DNA of 64,000 nt, from assembly GCA_910587765.1 (NCBI GenBank), contig CAJUNR010000025.1:10583-74582 (forward strand), given 5' to 3'. Source of the DNA: an uncultured Lachnospiraceae bacterium. Its GTDB lineage: Bacteria > Bacillota > Clostridia > Lachnospirales > Lachnospiraceae. Position 1 is the first letter of the stretch, and every line of letters begins with the position of its first letter. Of the stretch, positions 1 to 9,347 are shown piece after piece. The notes beneath the pieces are model-generated. The model saw nothing but the letters and a program-made list of their open reading frames with translations. It was not told the origin of the DNA and did not search any database. The translations under genes and the position numbers were made by a program.

Positions 1-2
1 TG

Positions 3-2981
3 AGGAGCAGGGTGGAGTCCTACGACCGGCAGGAGGAGCAGTACAACCGCATTTACGGAGAACAGCTTGCCCGCAGCATTCTGGGGGAGTATGAGCCGGG
101 GACTCTGGATATCCGCAGGGAACGGGTCCGGAAAGAGCTGGAGGAATGCGTCCGCGGCCGTCAGAGGATGAAGAAGCAGCAGGAGACCGGGACGGACCGG
201 CTGAAAGGTCTGGAGCGGAGTCTGCAGAGCCTGAACGCAGAACTGGTGCGGAAAGAGGCGCAGAGGGAGCAGCAGGAGGCGCAGAAGGAGAGCTACGACA
301 GGGAACTGAGGGAGCGCAGGGTCGTGCTTCAGTATCTGGGCCTGCCGGAGGAGACGTGTTTTCAGACGGAGGAGATTCTGCAGGCCTCCGGCAGGAAATT
401 AAAAGAACTGGACGGTCTGCTTCAGAACCTGAGACAGGAGGAGGGGCGGCTGAAGAAGGAGCATCGGCAGTTGACGGAAGGGCGGACGCTGGAGCTGCCG
501 GAGGCGCTGGAGAGCGAGCTTGCGGAGCTGGGCGTGCCCGTCGTCTACGGTATGGAGTGGCTGCGGAAAAACGGGTATACGGAAGAACAGAACCGCAGGC
601 TGGTGCACAGTCACCCGTTTCTCCCCTATGCGCTGATGCTGTCAAGGAAAGAACTTGACAGACTGAGGAAACAGAAGGGAAAGATTTTCACCTCTTTTCC
701 GGTGCCCATTGTCGTGCGGGAGGAACTGGAGGAGGGGACGGCCAGGGAGAGCGGCGGCGTCCTGAATCTGTCCGGCGTACATTTTTACCTGTTGTTCAAT
801 GAGAATCTGTTAAATGAGGAGAAGCTGCGTCTGCTGGTGGAAGAGAAGGAGCAGGAGATCCGCAAAATACAGGAAGCAGTCGGACGCCGGAAGAGAGAAT
901 ACGACGAATCCTACGAGCGTCAGGAGAAAGTGCGAAATCAGTCGGTCAGCAGGGAGCGGTACGAGGAGAACGAGCGGCGTCTGCAGGAGCTTTCCCGGGA
1001 GCTGGAGGAGACGAAGGAAACGATCCGTATGAGCCGGGAAGAGCAGGGCGCGCTGGAGCAGGAGCAAAAGGCGCTGGAGCAGAAACTGCGGGATTCGGAA
1101 AAAGTGCTGGAGCGGCTGCGGAGACGGCAGGAGGATCTGGAACAGCTCTGCCGGGATTACGAACAGTACGGGCAGAACCGTCAGGAGCTGGAGTGGTGCG
1201 GGCGCGCCATCAAACGTCTGGAGGAACGAAAGGCGCTGGCGCAGGCCAGTCTGGAACAGTTCGGCGAGGAACAGAAGTCGCTGGAGCTGGAAGCCGGCCG
1301 GCTGGAAGACAGCGGCAGAAAGCTGAAGGAAAAACGGCAGATTTATGAAACGTACGCGCAGTGCGGGGAAGGCAGGGAACCGGAGTCTCCGGAGGAAGCG
1401 GAGCTTCTGGAAGCCCGCTATCTCGCCATCACAAGCCGTCTGTCGCTGGAGCTTCGCAGCATGGAGGAGCAGGAGAGCCGTGTGGCGAAGCGGTACGAGA
1501 CCGCGGCGGAGGATCTGGAACACACGCGGCTGCGTTATCGTCTGGAGCCGGAGGCATGGAAGGGGACTCCCTGCAATAAGAAGGAGGAACTGCATCAGGA
1601 GGTCCTTCTGGAAGACTGCAGAAGAAAGCAGGCTCAAAAGCAGGGGCTTTTGACCGAGGAAGAAAAACAGATCTCGGCGGCGGAGCAGCAGAAGAAAGAC
1701 TGCCTCCGCCGGATACAGGAGACGTGCGGGAAGGAGAAGGCGCTCCCCAAAAGCGAGATTCAGGAGCAGGATCACGAGGCCCGGAAGAAGGAACTGGAGT
1801 ACCGGAAAAAAGAACTTCAAAAGGAGGCGGAGAAGCTGCAGGAACGCCTGCAGGGCTATGAGGAAAATCTGACGGCGCTGTCCGAGTACCGCGGGTTCCC
1901 TCTGGGAGAACCGGTGGAATGGGAGCGCGATCTGTCGGAACTGAACCGGCAGGAGCTGAGGGATTTTCAGGGCATCCGGATCCGGGAATACCGCGACAGC
2001 ACCCAGAACAGGCAGAAAGCGAGAAACCGGCTGGATCAGGTATTGAACCGCGTCGTCCGCATGGAGGTGTTTCAGGAGGATTTTTACCGGAAACCGCTGG
2101 AGGCCATGCTTGAGCTGACGGATGAGGCGGGACAGGTTCTGCGGCAGTTGTCGATGACGCTTTCGTCCTATGAAAGCCTGATGGAGAAGCTGGAAGTAGA
2201 CATCTCTCTGGTGGAGAAGGAAAAGGAGAAGATCGTGGAGCTTCTGGAGGATTATGTGAGAGAGGTTCACCAGAATATGGATCGCATCGACGCCAATTCC
2301 ACCATCACGGTCCGGGAGCGGCCGGTGAAGATGCTGAAGATTCAGCTTCCGCAGTGGGAGGAGAACGAGAATCTCTATCGTCTGCGCCTGCAGGATCTGA
2401 TCGATGAGGTGACGAAAAAAGGCCTGCAGATTCTGGCGGAAAACGGGAACGCGCAGGAATATTTCGGCACGCAGCTCACGACCAGGAATTTGTACGACGC
2501 GGTCGTCGGCATCGGAAACGTACAGATCCGTCTGTACAAGATCGAGGCGCAGCGGGAATATCCGATCACCTGGGCGGATGTGGCGAAGAACTCCGGCGGC
2601 GAAGGCTTCCTGTCCGCGTTTGTGATCCTGTCCAGTCTGCTCTACTATATGCGCAGGGACGAGACGGACCTTTTCGCCGACCGCAACGAGGGCAAGGTGC
2701 TTCTGATGGACAATCCTTTCGCGCAGACCAATGCGGCGCACCTTCTGAAACCGCTGATGGAGGTGGCGAAGAAAAGCAACACGCAGCTCATCTGTCTGAC
2801 CGGGCTGGGAGGCGAGTCGATTTACAGCCGCTTCGACAATATCTATGTGCTGAACCTGATCGCTGCCAGCCTGCGAAGCGGGATGCAGTATTTAAGAGCG
2901 GATCATCTCAAGGGCGGCGAACCGGAGACGATGGTGGTATCGCAGATTCAGGTGATGGAGCAGCAGGAGCTGATCTTCTGA
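3..2981 (+). CDS. SMC-like coiled-coil ATPase, 5' end outside window
   Basis: The reading frame is open to the window edge, so this is the C-terminal part of a larger protein; the Walker A half should lie upstream. The visible 990 residues are long Glu/Arg/Gln-rich coiled coils, broken near residues 155-260 by a globular hinge-like segment (LGVPVVYGMEWL, HPFLPYALM). The C-terminal ATPase lobe has an ABC-type signature (NSGGEGFLS, about residue 860), a Walker B (VLLMDNPFAQTN, about 896) and a conserved tail after it. This layout fits SMC/Rad50-like DNA-binding ATPases, known for DNA bridging in repair or plasmid/phage restriction. It is not a housekeeping Smc by sequence feel. It ends 124 bp before the SGNH gene and lies about 6 kb upstream of a TerB/BrxD/helicase operon on the same strand; a functional link is only inferred. 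Confidence 0.75.
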   Translation, partial: RSRVESYDRQEEQYNRIYGEQLARSILGEYEPGTLDIRRERVRKELEECVRGRQRMKKQQETGTDRLKGLERSLQSLNAELVRKEAQREQQEAQKESYDRELRERRVVLQYLGLPEETCFQTEEILQASGRKLKELDGLLQNLRQEEGRLKKEHRQLTEGRTLELPEALESELAELGVPVVYGMEWLRKNGYTEEQNRRLVHSHPFLPYALMLSRKELDRLRKQKGKIFTSFPVPIVVREELEEGTARESGGVLNLSGVHFYLLFNENLLNEEKLRLLVEEKEQEIRKIQEAVGRRKREYDESYERQEKVRNQSVSRERYEENERRLQELSRELEETKETIRMSREEQGALEQEQKALEQKLRDSEKVLERLRRRQEDLEQLCRDYEQYGQNRQELEWCGRAIKRLEERKALAQASLEQFGEEQKSLELEAGRLEDSGRKLKEKRQIYETYAQCGEGREPESPEEAELLEARYLAITSRLSLELRSMEEQESRVAKRYETAAEDLEHTRLRYRLEPEAWKGTPCNKKEELHQEVLLEDCRRKQAQKQGLLTEEEKQISAAEQQKKDCLRRIQETCGKEKALPKSEIQEQDHEARKKELEYRKKELQKEAEKLQERLQGYEENLTALSEYRGFPLGEPVEWERDLSELNRQELRDFQGIRIREYRDSTQNRQKARNRLDQVLNRVVRMEVFQEDFYRKPLEAMLELTDEAGQVLRQLSMTLSSYESLMEKLEVDISLVEKEKEKIVELLEDYVREVHQNMDRIDANSTITVRERPVKMLKIQLPQWEENENLYRLRLQDLIDEVTKKGLQILAENGNAQEYFGTQLTTRNLYDAVVGIGNVQIRLYKIEAQREYPITWADVAKNSGGEGFLSAFVILSSLLYYMRRDETDLFADRNEGKVLLMDNPFAQTNAAHLLKPLMEVAKKSNTQLICLTGLGGESIYSRFDNIYVLNLIAASLRSGMQYLRADHLKGGEPETMVVSQIQVMEQQELIF

Positions 2982-3104
2982 TGCGGGAGGAATACGGTTA
3001 CAGATTACATAGACGGCATGAATCGCCAGGGAACTGTCCGGCGCGCCGCAGGACGGCGGAATACGGACGGACAAGGGATTTCATACAAAAAGGAGTGTTT
3101 CGAG

Positions 3105-3737
3105 ATGGGGAAGAAGATCAGAATTTTATGTTATGGGGATTCCAATACCTTCGGCTATATTCCGGGAAGGGGCGGCAGGTATGACCGCCATACCCGCTGG
3201 CCCGGGCGGCTGCAGGAACTTCTGGGTAGCGGTTATCAGGTCGTGGAGGAGGGGCTGTGCGGCAGAACGACGGTCTACGAAGATGCGTCGGAGGCGGGCA
3301 GGTGCGGTCTGGAGCGGATCCGGGATGCGGTGGAAAAAAGCCGTCCTCTGGATCTTTTGATCCTCATGCTCGGAAGCAACGACTGCAAGAGACGGTTCGG
3401 GGCGTCGGCTGCGGAGATTACAGAAGGACTCGGAAAAACAGCGGATGCGGCCGACGACTGCGGGGAGCGGGCGTTCGCGGTGCTTTTGATCGCTCCGGCG
3501 GCCATGACGGAACGGGTCATGCACAGCGGGTTCGGCCCGGAGTTCGACCGGCGGTCGATCGAAGTGTCGAAGGAACTGGCGCAGGAATATGAAAGGCTGG
3601 CCGAGAAGTGCGGCTACGGCTTTCTGGATGCCTCGAAGGCGACGCAGGTCAGCGAGGCCGACGGGCTGCATCTGGACGCGCAGGGACACCGGAAGCTGGC
3701 GGAGGCGGTGTCGGAGTGGGTGAAAAGACAGTGGTGA
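3105..3737 (+). CDS. SGNH/GDSL-family hydrolase
   Basis: A 210-residue cytoplasmic esterase-like protein. The SGNH blocks are visible: GDSNTFGY near the N-terminus (nucleophile Ser), a Gly in GLCGRTT, GSND (block III Asn) and DGLHLD with the catalytic Asp and His near the C-terminus. There is no signal peptide. The ATG at 3105 was chosen because an AAAAGGAG site sits about 10 bases upstream and the family normally starts just before the GDS block; a longer in-frame start at 3018 adds a low-complexity basic leader without a ribosome site. Substrate cannot be read from sequence; relatives hydrolyse acyl or acetyl esters of sugars or lipids. Confidence 0.85.
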   Translation: MGKKIRILCYGDSNTFGYIPGRGGRYDRHTRWPGRLQELLGSGYQVVEEGLCGRTTVYEDASEAGRCGLERIRDAVEKSRPLDLLILMLGSNDCKRRFGASAAEITEGLGKTADAADDCGERAFAVLLIAPAAMTERVMHSGFGPEFDRRSIEVSKELAQEYERLAEKCGYGFLDASKATQVSEADGLHLDAQGHRKLAEAVSEWVKRQW

Positions 3738-3831
3738 CGGAGGGGACTTTATGATAGAATAAAGTATCCGGATGATGCAGGAGACAGAATGCGGCCGGGG
3801 AATAGGTTCCGGAAAGGAGAATAAAACACGG

Positions 3832-5439
3832 ATGAGCAGGACATTTAACATTGCGGCAGACTGTAAGCCCGGTCTGCATTATATGGTGGATCTTCACTCC
3901 CGACTGGAGCAGATCAAAGGGTATGTGGACAGAGGCGAGTATCTGTCAATCAACCGCGCCCGTCAATATGGAAAAACAACGATGCTTCGCGCATTGAATG
4001 AGTATCTGAAAGACATCTACTATGTGGTCGGCATGGATTTTCAAATTCAGATGAGCGGTGCAAAATTCCGCAGTGAAAATGCGTTTTCGGTTGCGTTTGC
4101 AAGAGCATTTGTCCGCATCATGCGTAATCTGAATGTGGTATTTCCGGAGAAGATGGAGCAGGAGTTGAATCAGTTGCAGGAGGCAGCGCGGGAAAAAAGC
4201 GAAGCTCTGGAGCTGGTAGAGCTTTTTCAGCGTCTGAATGATATCTGCAGGGAATCGGATCGGCCTCTGGTGTTGATCGTTGACGAGGTTGACAGTGCGG
4301 TAGATAATCAGGTATTTCTTGACTTCTTGGCTCAGTTGAGAGGATATTATATTGACAGGGATCGGTCGTCTACATTCCAGTCGGTCATTCTGGCAGGTGT
4401 GTACGACATCCGAAATCTGAAGCGGAAATTTCGTTCGGATGAAGAGCACAAGTGGAACAGTCCATGGAACATTGCGGTGGAATTTAAAGTGGACATGAGC
4501 TTTTCCGCAGACGAGATTGCGGAAATGCTGAAAGATTATGAACAAGATCATGCGACAGGAATGGATATTGCAGAGATGGCCCGACTGGTTTATGAGCATA
4601 CATCGGGTTATCCGTTTCTGGTGTCGAAGCTTTGCAAACTGATGGATGAAGAGGTGGCTGGAAGCGAGAGCTATTCGGGAGTAAAGGAAGCGTGGACGTA
4701 CGCCGGATTTCTGGAAGCAGAAAAGATACTGATTGGAGAAAAAAATACGCTGTTTGAGTCTATGGTGAATAAACTGTATGATTTTCCGGAACTGAAAGAA
4801 ATCGTTTATTCTATTCTGTTTACGGGCAAAGAAAGCCCCTATAATGTATTGAATCAGGCAATCGCAACGGCGGAGATGTTCGGTTTTGTAAAGAATAGGA
4901 ACGGTGTGGTGACGATTGCCAACCGTATTTTTGAGATGGTATTTTACAATCTGTTTTTGACATCGGCAAAGGAACAGAATACGGATATTTATAAAGCGGC
5001 GTTACAGGATAAAAATCGCTTTCTTTATGCCGGACATTTGAATATAGAGTTGCTGCTGGAGCGCTTTGTAATGCATTTTGATGAACTGTACGGGGACCGT
5101 CCGGACAAATTCAAAGAAGAGGACGGAAGACGGTATTTTCTGTTATATCTTCGACCGATCATCAACGGAACGGGAAATTATTATGTAGAGTCCAGAACCC
5201 GGAACATGGAACGGACAGATGTGATCATCGATTACCGGGGAGAACAAAGTATTATTGAATTGAAAATCTGGCGGGGAAATGCGTATAACGAACGCGGGGA
5301 AGAGCAGCTTATGGAGTATCTGGACCATTACCATCTGAAAAAGGGATATATGCTGAGTTTCAATTTTAATAAGAAAAAAGAGATCGGGATCAAGCATATC
5401 GTGATTGGGGGTAAAGTGCTGGTTGAGGCGGTGGTGTAG
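3832..5439 (+). CDS. AAA-ATPase-like protein with C-terminal PD-(D/E)XK nuclease domain
   Basis: A 535-residue protein. A P-loop-type motif (RARQYGKTT) lies at about residues 42-50 and a Walker B (LVLIVDEVDSA) near 146. This resembles the AAA-ATPase_like/DUF1703 group, in which an ATPase is fused to a restriction-endonuclease fold. The C-terminal 90 residues carry the nuclease core: an Asp in TDVIIDYRGE followed by IIELKIW (E-x-K). The family is common in Clostridia and Bacteroidia and often multicopy; its role is unproven and may be defence or mobile DNA. Start at 3832 follows GGAAAGGAG; an upstream ATG at 3772 lacks support. Base composition is more AT-rich than its left neighbour, suggesting acquisition. 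Confidence 0.8.
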   Translation: MSRTFNIAADCKPGLHYMVDLHSRLEQIKGYVDRGEYLSINRARQYGKTTMLRALNEYLKDIYYVVGMDFQIQMSGAKFRSENAFSVAFARAFVRIMRNLNVVFPEKMEQELNQLQEAAREKSEALELVELFQRLNDICRESDRPLVLIVDEVDSAVDNQVFLDFLAQLRGYYIDRDRSSTFQSVILAGVYDIRNLKRKFRSDEEHKWNSPWNIAVEFKVDMSFSADEIAEMLKDYEQDHATGMDIAEMARLVYEHTSGYPFLVSKLCKLMDEEVAGSESYSGVKEAWTYAGFLEAEKILIGEKNTLFESMVNKLYDFPELKEIVYSILFTGKESPYNVLNQAIATAEMFGFVKNRNGVVTIANRIFEMVFYNLFLTSAKEQNTDIYKAALQDKNRFLYAGHLNIELLLERFVMHFDELYGDRPDKFKEEDGRRYFLLYLRPIINGTGNYYVESRTRNMERTDVIIDYRGEQSIIELKIWRGNAYNERGEEQLMEYLDHYHLKKGYMLSFNFNKKKEIGIKHIVIGGKVLVEAVV

Positions 5440-5585
5440 ATGTTCACTTCACAGCTTGCTGCAACATTTCATTGTTAGACAGGAGGTCTATGTGGGTTCA
5501 TCCGGCAATAAGCCGGGCATTAAGTGTAAGAGTGTCATCCGTCCTACAAATATTTTCAGATAGTCAAGAACAGGCTTACGAAGTA

Positions 5586-5620
5586 ATGGACAATTCTTTC
5601 GCATAGACCAATACGGTACT
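5586..5620 (+). pseudogene. 35-bp relic of an SMC-like ATPase Walker B region
   Basis: This short stretch matches positions 2706-2740 of the SMC-like gene at about 28 of 35 bases, nearly all differences being transitions. Translated, it reads MDNSFA, a stop, then TN, against MDNPFAQTN in the intact gene. It lies in the 228-bp gap before the PLD-helicase gene, with no reading frame around it. It looks like the decayed end of a second copy of the SMC-like gene. Nothing else recognisable is in the gap except a small CCGGC/GCCGG hairpin near 5500. Confidence 0.45.
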
Positions 5621-5667
5621 TACAAAAGAAATATGGGATATCCCATTCAGACTAACGGAGAAGAAAT

Positions 5668-8595
5668 ATGAACAACCAAATAATCGCAAAAATGCGTCAG
5701 GGGCAGGAAACGGCTTTTATCAATCATACAAATCTTTCAAACCTTGCTTACAGGCCGCAATTTATTTCCAATAATTATCATGAGGGAAGAAAAGTGCTGT
5801 CTTCTATTGAAGATGAACTTTTGTCCTGTGATCAGTTCTCCATTAGTGTAGCATTTGTTACTATGGGCGGAATCACACCGCTTTTGCAGACGTTAAAAGA
5901 ATTGGAGCGAAGAAGAGTACCCGGACGGATTCTTACTACGGATTATCTGACTTTCAGCGAGCCGAAAGCATTGGACAGGCTGGCAGGGCTGCAAAATATT
6001 GAACTGAAAATGTATTGTGCAGGCGAGTCCAGGGAAGGTTTTCACACGAAAGGCTATATATTTCGGTCGGATGAAATCTATCGGATCATTATAGGCAGCT
6101 CCAATATGACGCTGAGTGCACTCACCCGAAATAAAGAGTGGAATACAAGAATTGTCTCCACGATTCAAGGGGAATATGCCATTCAAATGGTAGACGAGTT
6201 TGAGCAATTATGGACTTCGGAATTTACCAAAGATTATGAGGAATTTATTCATAGCTACCGGACGATTTATGAGGTGGTCAAAAAGCAAAAGTCGATTGCA
6301 AAGCAGGAAAAAATCCCTTCCATAGAACAGTATCGTCTAAAACCAAATAAAATGCAGACGGCATTTATTGAGCGTCTTCAGAAAATCCATCAGGTAGGGG
6401 AGAAACGGGCCTTGCTGATTTCGGCAACAGGTACAGGGAAAACATACGCGTCTGCATTTGCGCTGCGGGAAGAAGCTCCGAGACGAGTGTTATTTTTGGT
6501 ACACAGAGAGCAGATCGCAAAACAAGCGTTGAAGAGTTTTCAGAGAGTGTTCGGAAGAACAAAGACGTTTGGCCTTCTTTCAGGAAATTCCAAAAAGTAT
6601 GAGGAAGATTATTTGTTTGCAACAATGCAGATGATGGCGAAGGATGAGACACTTCTCAGATATCAGACGACGGAATTTGACACCATTATTATAGATGAGG
6701 TACACAGAGCGGGTGCTTTGAGTTATCAAAAAATCATGAATTATTTTGAACCGCAGTTTTGGTTGGGGATGACGGCGAGTCCTGAGCGTACCGATGGTTT
6801 TGATATTTATGATTTGTTCGATCACAATATTGCCTATGAGATTCGTCTGCAGCAAGCATTGGAGGAAGATCTGCTCTGTCCATTTCATTATTTTGGAATT
6901 ACTGAATTGGAGATTAACGGCGAGGTATTTGATGACACTACGGGAATGAGAAATTTTTCTTATTTGGTATGTAATGATCGGGTTGATTATATTCTGGAAA
7001 AAGCAGTTTACTACGGATACAGCGGCGATCGTGTGAAAGGCTTGGTTTTTTGCAGCCGAAAAGAAGAGGCTAAGGAGCTGTCACGAAAGTTCAATGAAAG
7101 AGGATATCGGACGGTATTTTTATGCGGAGACGACTCGCAGGAGGAACGGGAGCGATGCATGGAACGGCTGACTGCGGAGGATACAGAGGCGTGCCTGGAT
7201 TACATATTTACCATTGATATATTTAATGAAGGTGTGGATATACCAGAGATTAATCAGGTTATTATGCTTCGTCCGACAGAGAGTCCGGTGGTCTTCATAC
7301 AGCAGCTTGGGCGGGGGCTTAGGAAAGCAGACGGGAAGAAATATGTAGTCATTTTAGATTTTATCGGGAATTATCAAAATAATTTTATGATTCCGGTTGC
7401 GCTATCCGGAGATCGCTCTTATAACAAAGATAACATGCGGAAATATGTATCCGGGGGAACTCGAATGATACCCGGCAGTTCCAGCATTCATTTTGATGAA
7501 ATTGCAAGAAAAAGAATCTATGCTTCTATTGATGTGGCCAAAACCAATGATTTGAAGCTTCTGCGGGATTCTTATAAAACTCTGAAATATAAGCTGGGCA
7601 AGATTCCGTCGATTCAGGATTTTGGAGATCATGGCTCTATTGATGTGAATAAAATTTTTGAAAAATGTGGCTCTTACTATGCATTTCTGGTAAAATATGA
7701 ACAGGAGTATACGATCCGTTTATCTGATGAAGAAGCAGAAATTATTGAATATTTATCTCGAAAAGTGGCGAAGGGAAAACGGATTCATGAGCTGGAAGCG
7801 CTGAAAAATCTGGTTCGTCAGCAGAACCGGGTGTTGGCCTATTGGTACGGAAGAATGAGGCAGGTGTATGGGATTCAACCGACAAAAAGAGAAGAAAAGT
7901 CCGTTGTTTGGAATCTAACCAATGAGTTTCCGAAAGAGGAAGAGAAGAAAAAGTTTAAAAAATGTGTTTTTATAGAAAAAGATCATACAGGTGAATATCG
8001 GATTGCTTCCGGTTTTCAGAAACTATTGGCTCATCCGGAATTTTTCCATATGGTGACGGAATTACTGGATTACGGAATCCGCCAATACAAAGAAAAATAT
8101 GCAAGCCGCTATAAAGATACAAATTTTCAGCTATATCAAAAATATACTTATGAGGATGTATGTCGTCTCCTGAATTGGAAAAGGAATATGAATGCACAGA
8201 ATATTGGCGGTTATTTTTATGATTTGGAGACGAAGACACTTCCGGTCTTTATCAATTATGAGAAAGCAGAGGATGCGATTGCCTATGAGGATCGATTTGT
8301 TTCGTCAAGCGAACTGATTGCATTGTCAAAGCATCCAAGAAAAATCACTTCCAGTGACGCAGAAAGAATTTATAAAAAAGGCATCGAAAATGCCGACAAC
8401 AAGATTTACCTGTTTGTCCGGAAAAATAAAGATGATAAAGAGGCAAAAGAGTTTTATTTCTTAGGTGAAATTTTTGCAGTTGGGGAGCCGCTGCCAATTC
8501 ACATGAAGACAACAGATGATGATGCATTTGAGATTACTTATCATCTGGATATTCCCGTCCGGGAAGACATTTACAACTATATAAGAGGAGAATAA
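5668..8595 (+). CDS. PLD-family nuclease fused to DEAD/DEAH helicase (DUF3427 type)
   Basis: A 975-residue protein. The N-terminal 200 residues are a phospholipase-D-like phosphodiesterase (HTKGYIF at about 125, then IIGSSN), the type used as nuclease in restriction-like systems. An SF2 helicase follows: Walker A SATGTGKT (about 251-258), DEVH (about 341), TASPERTDG (about 370) and motif VI QQLGRGLRKADG (about 545). The remaining 400 residues match the DUF3427 C-terminal region in general layout. Proteins of this build are widespread, are often in defence islands, and are thought to act on DNA. Start at 5668 follows ACGGAGAAGAAAT. The NUDIX gene starts 6 bp after its stop, so they are probably cotranscribed, although the NUDIX gene is clearly GC-richer. 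Confidence 0.88.
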   Translation: MNNQIIAKMRQGQETAFINHTNLSNLAYRPQFISNNYHEGRKVLSSIEDELLSCDQFSISVAFVTMGGITPLLQTLKELERRRVPGRILTTDYLTFSEPKALDRLAGLQNIELKMYCAGESREGFHTKGYIFRSDEIYRIIIGSSNMTLSALTRNKEWNTRIVSTIQGEYAIQMVDEFEQLWTSEFTKDYEEFIHSYRTIYEVVKKQKSIAKQEKIPSIEQYRLKPNKMQTAFIERLQKIHQVGEKRALLISATGTGKTYASAFALREEAPRRVLFLVHREQIAKQALKSFQRVFGRTKTFGLLSGNSKKYEEDYLFATMQMMAKDETLLRYQTTEFDTIIIDEVHRAGALSYQKIMNYFEPQFWLGMTASPERTDGFDIYDLFDHNIAYEIRLQQALEEDLLCPFHYFGITELEINGEVFDDTTGMRNFSYLVCNDRVDYILEKAVYYGYSGDRVKGLVFCSRKEEAKELSRKFNERGYRTVFLCGDDSQEERERCMERLTAEDTEACLDYIFTIDIFNEGVDIPEINQVIMLRPTESPVVFIQQLGRGLRKADGKKYVVILDFIGNYQNNFMIPVALSGDRSYNKDNMRKYVSGGTRMIPGSSSIHFDEIARKRIYASIDVAKTNDLKLLRDSYKTLKYKLGKIPSIQDFGDHGSIDVNKIFEKCGSYYAFLVKYEQEYTIRLSDEEAEIIEYLSRKVAKGKRIHELEALKNLVRQQNRVLAYWYGRMRQVYGIQPTKREEKSVVWNLTNEFPKEEEKKKFKKCVFIEKDHTGEYRIASGFQKLLAHPEFFHMVTELLDYGIRQYKEKYASRYKDTNFQLYQKYTYEDVCRLLNWKRNMNAQNIGGYFYDLETKTLPVFINYEKAEDAIAYEDRFVSSSELIALSKHPRKITSSDAERIYKKGIENADNKIYLFVRKNKDDKEAKEFYFLGEIFAVGEPLPIHMKTTDDDAFEITYHLDIPVREDIYNYIRGE

Positions 8596-8601
8596 CGAAA
8601 A

Positions 8602-8997
8602 ATGAAGAACATAGAGGTCGCCGCCGCCGTCATCACCCATGACAATCGGATTTTCGCCACTCAGCGCGGCTACGGCGAATTTAAGGACGGCTGGGAGTTT
8701 CCCGGCGGCAAGATCGAGCCGGGGGAGACACCGCAGCAGGCGCTGGAGCGGGAGATTCGGGAGGAACTGGATACCGTGATCGACGTGGGAGAGCTGGTAG
8801 AGACGGTGGAATACGATTACCCGGAGTTTCATCTGACCATGCACTGCTTCCTGTGCACCATCCGTTCCGGGAATCTGGTGCTGAAAGAGCACGAAGCGGC
8901 CAGATGGCTGACCGGGGAAGAACTGGACGGCGTGGACTGGCTGCCGGCGGATGTGGCGGTGGCGGATAAGCTGAAAGCGATGATGAAGAAAGGATGA
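8602..8997 (+). CDS. NUDIX (deoxy)nucleoside triphosphate pyrophosphohydrolase, MutT-like
   Basis: A 131-residue soluble protein with a complete NUDIX box, GGKIEPGETPQQALEREIRE followed by E-L, in which the metal-binding glutamates are intact. Length and the N-terminal VAAAVITHDNRIFATQRG fit the 8-oxo-dGTP / CTP pyrophosphohydrolase group that sanitises the nucleotide pool. It starts 6 bp after the helicase stop with a GGAG within the helicase end, and the YjbR-type gene begins 10 bp downstream, so these form one operon. Confidence 0.88.
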   Translation: MKNIEVAAAVITHDNRIFATQRGYGEFKDGWEFPGGKIEPGETPQQALEREIREELDTVIDVGELVETVEYDYPEFHLTMHCFLCTIRSGNLVLKEHEAARWLTGEELDGVDWLPADVAVADKLKAMMKKG

Positions 8998-9007
8998 CGG
9001 AGCACAC

Positions 9008-9340
9008 ATGACAACCCGCAGACAGGCCGTTGCCTTCTGTCTGACGTTCCCCCACACCTACGAGGACTATCCCTTTCACGACTCCAACTGGACCTGCATG
9101 CGGATTCGGACCACGAACCGGATTTTCGCGTGGATCTACGAGAGGGAGGAACGGATCTGGGTCAATGTGAAATGCGACCCTGAGTGGAGGGATCTGTGGC
9201 GGAAGACGTACGAGTCGGTGGTGCCGGCCTATCATATGAATAAGAAACACTGGAACTCTCTGATTCTCGACGGAACGATCCCGGAGGACGATATCCGCAG
9301 GATGATTGCCGAGAGTTATGATCTGTGCGCGAAAAAATGA
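9008..9340 (+). CDS. MmcQ/YjbR family protein
   Basis: A 110-residue protein of the MmcQ/YjbR family (CyaY-like fold, proposed DNA binding). Visible family features are the N-terminal FPHTYEDYPF, the WVNVKCDPEW strand, and the C-terminal NKKHWNSLILDGTIPEDDIRRMI helix and turn. Molecular function is not established for the family. It starts after ATGACGGAGCACAC in the end of the NUDIX gene region and is followed after 7 bp by the TerB-domain gene, so it may be translated with both. Confidence 0.85.
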   Translation: MTTRRQAVAFCLTFPHTYEDYPFHDSNWTCMRIRTTNRIFAWIYEREERIWVNVKCDPEWRDLWRKTYESVVPAYHMNKKHWNSLILDGTIPEDDIRRMIAESYDLCAKK

Positions 9341-9347
9341 GGAAACG

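Noticed and set aside
810..2741. A 643-codon minus-strand frame across the SMC-like gene
   Set aside because: Leu/Arg/Gln-rich antisense of coiled-coil codons, no start signal or domain.
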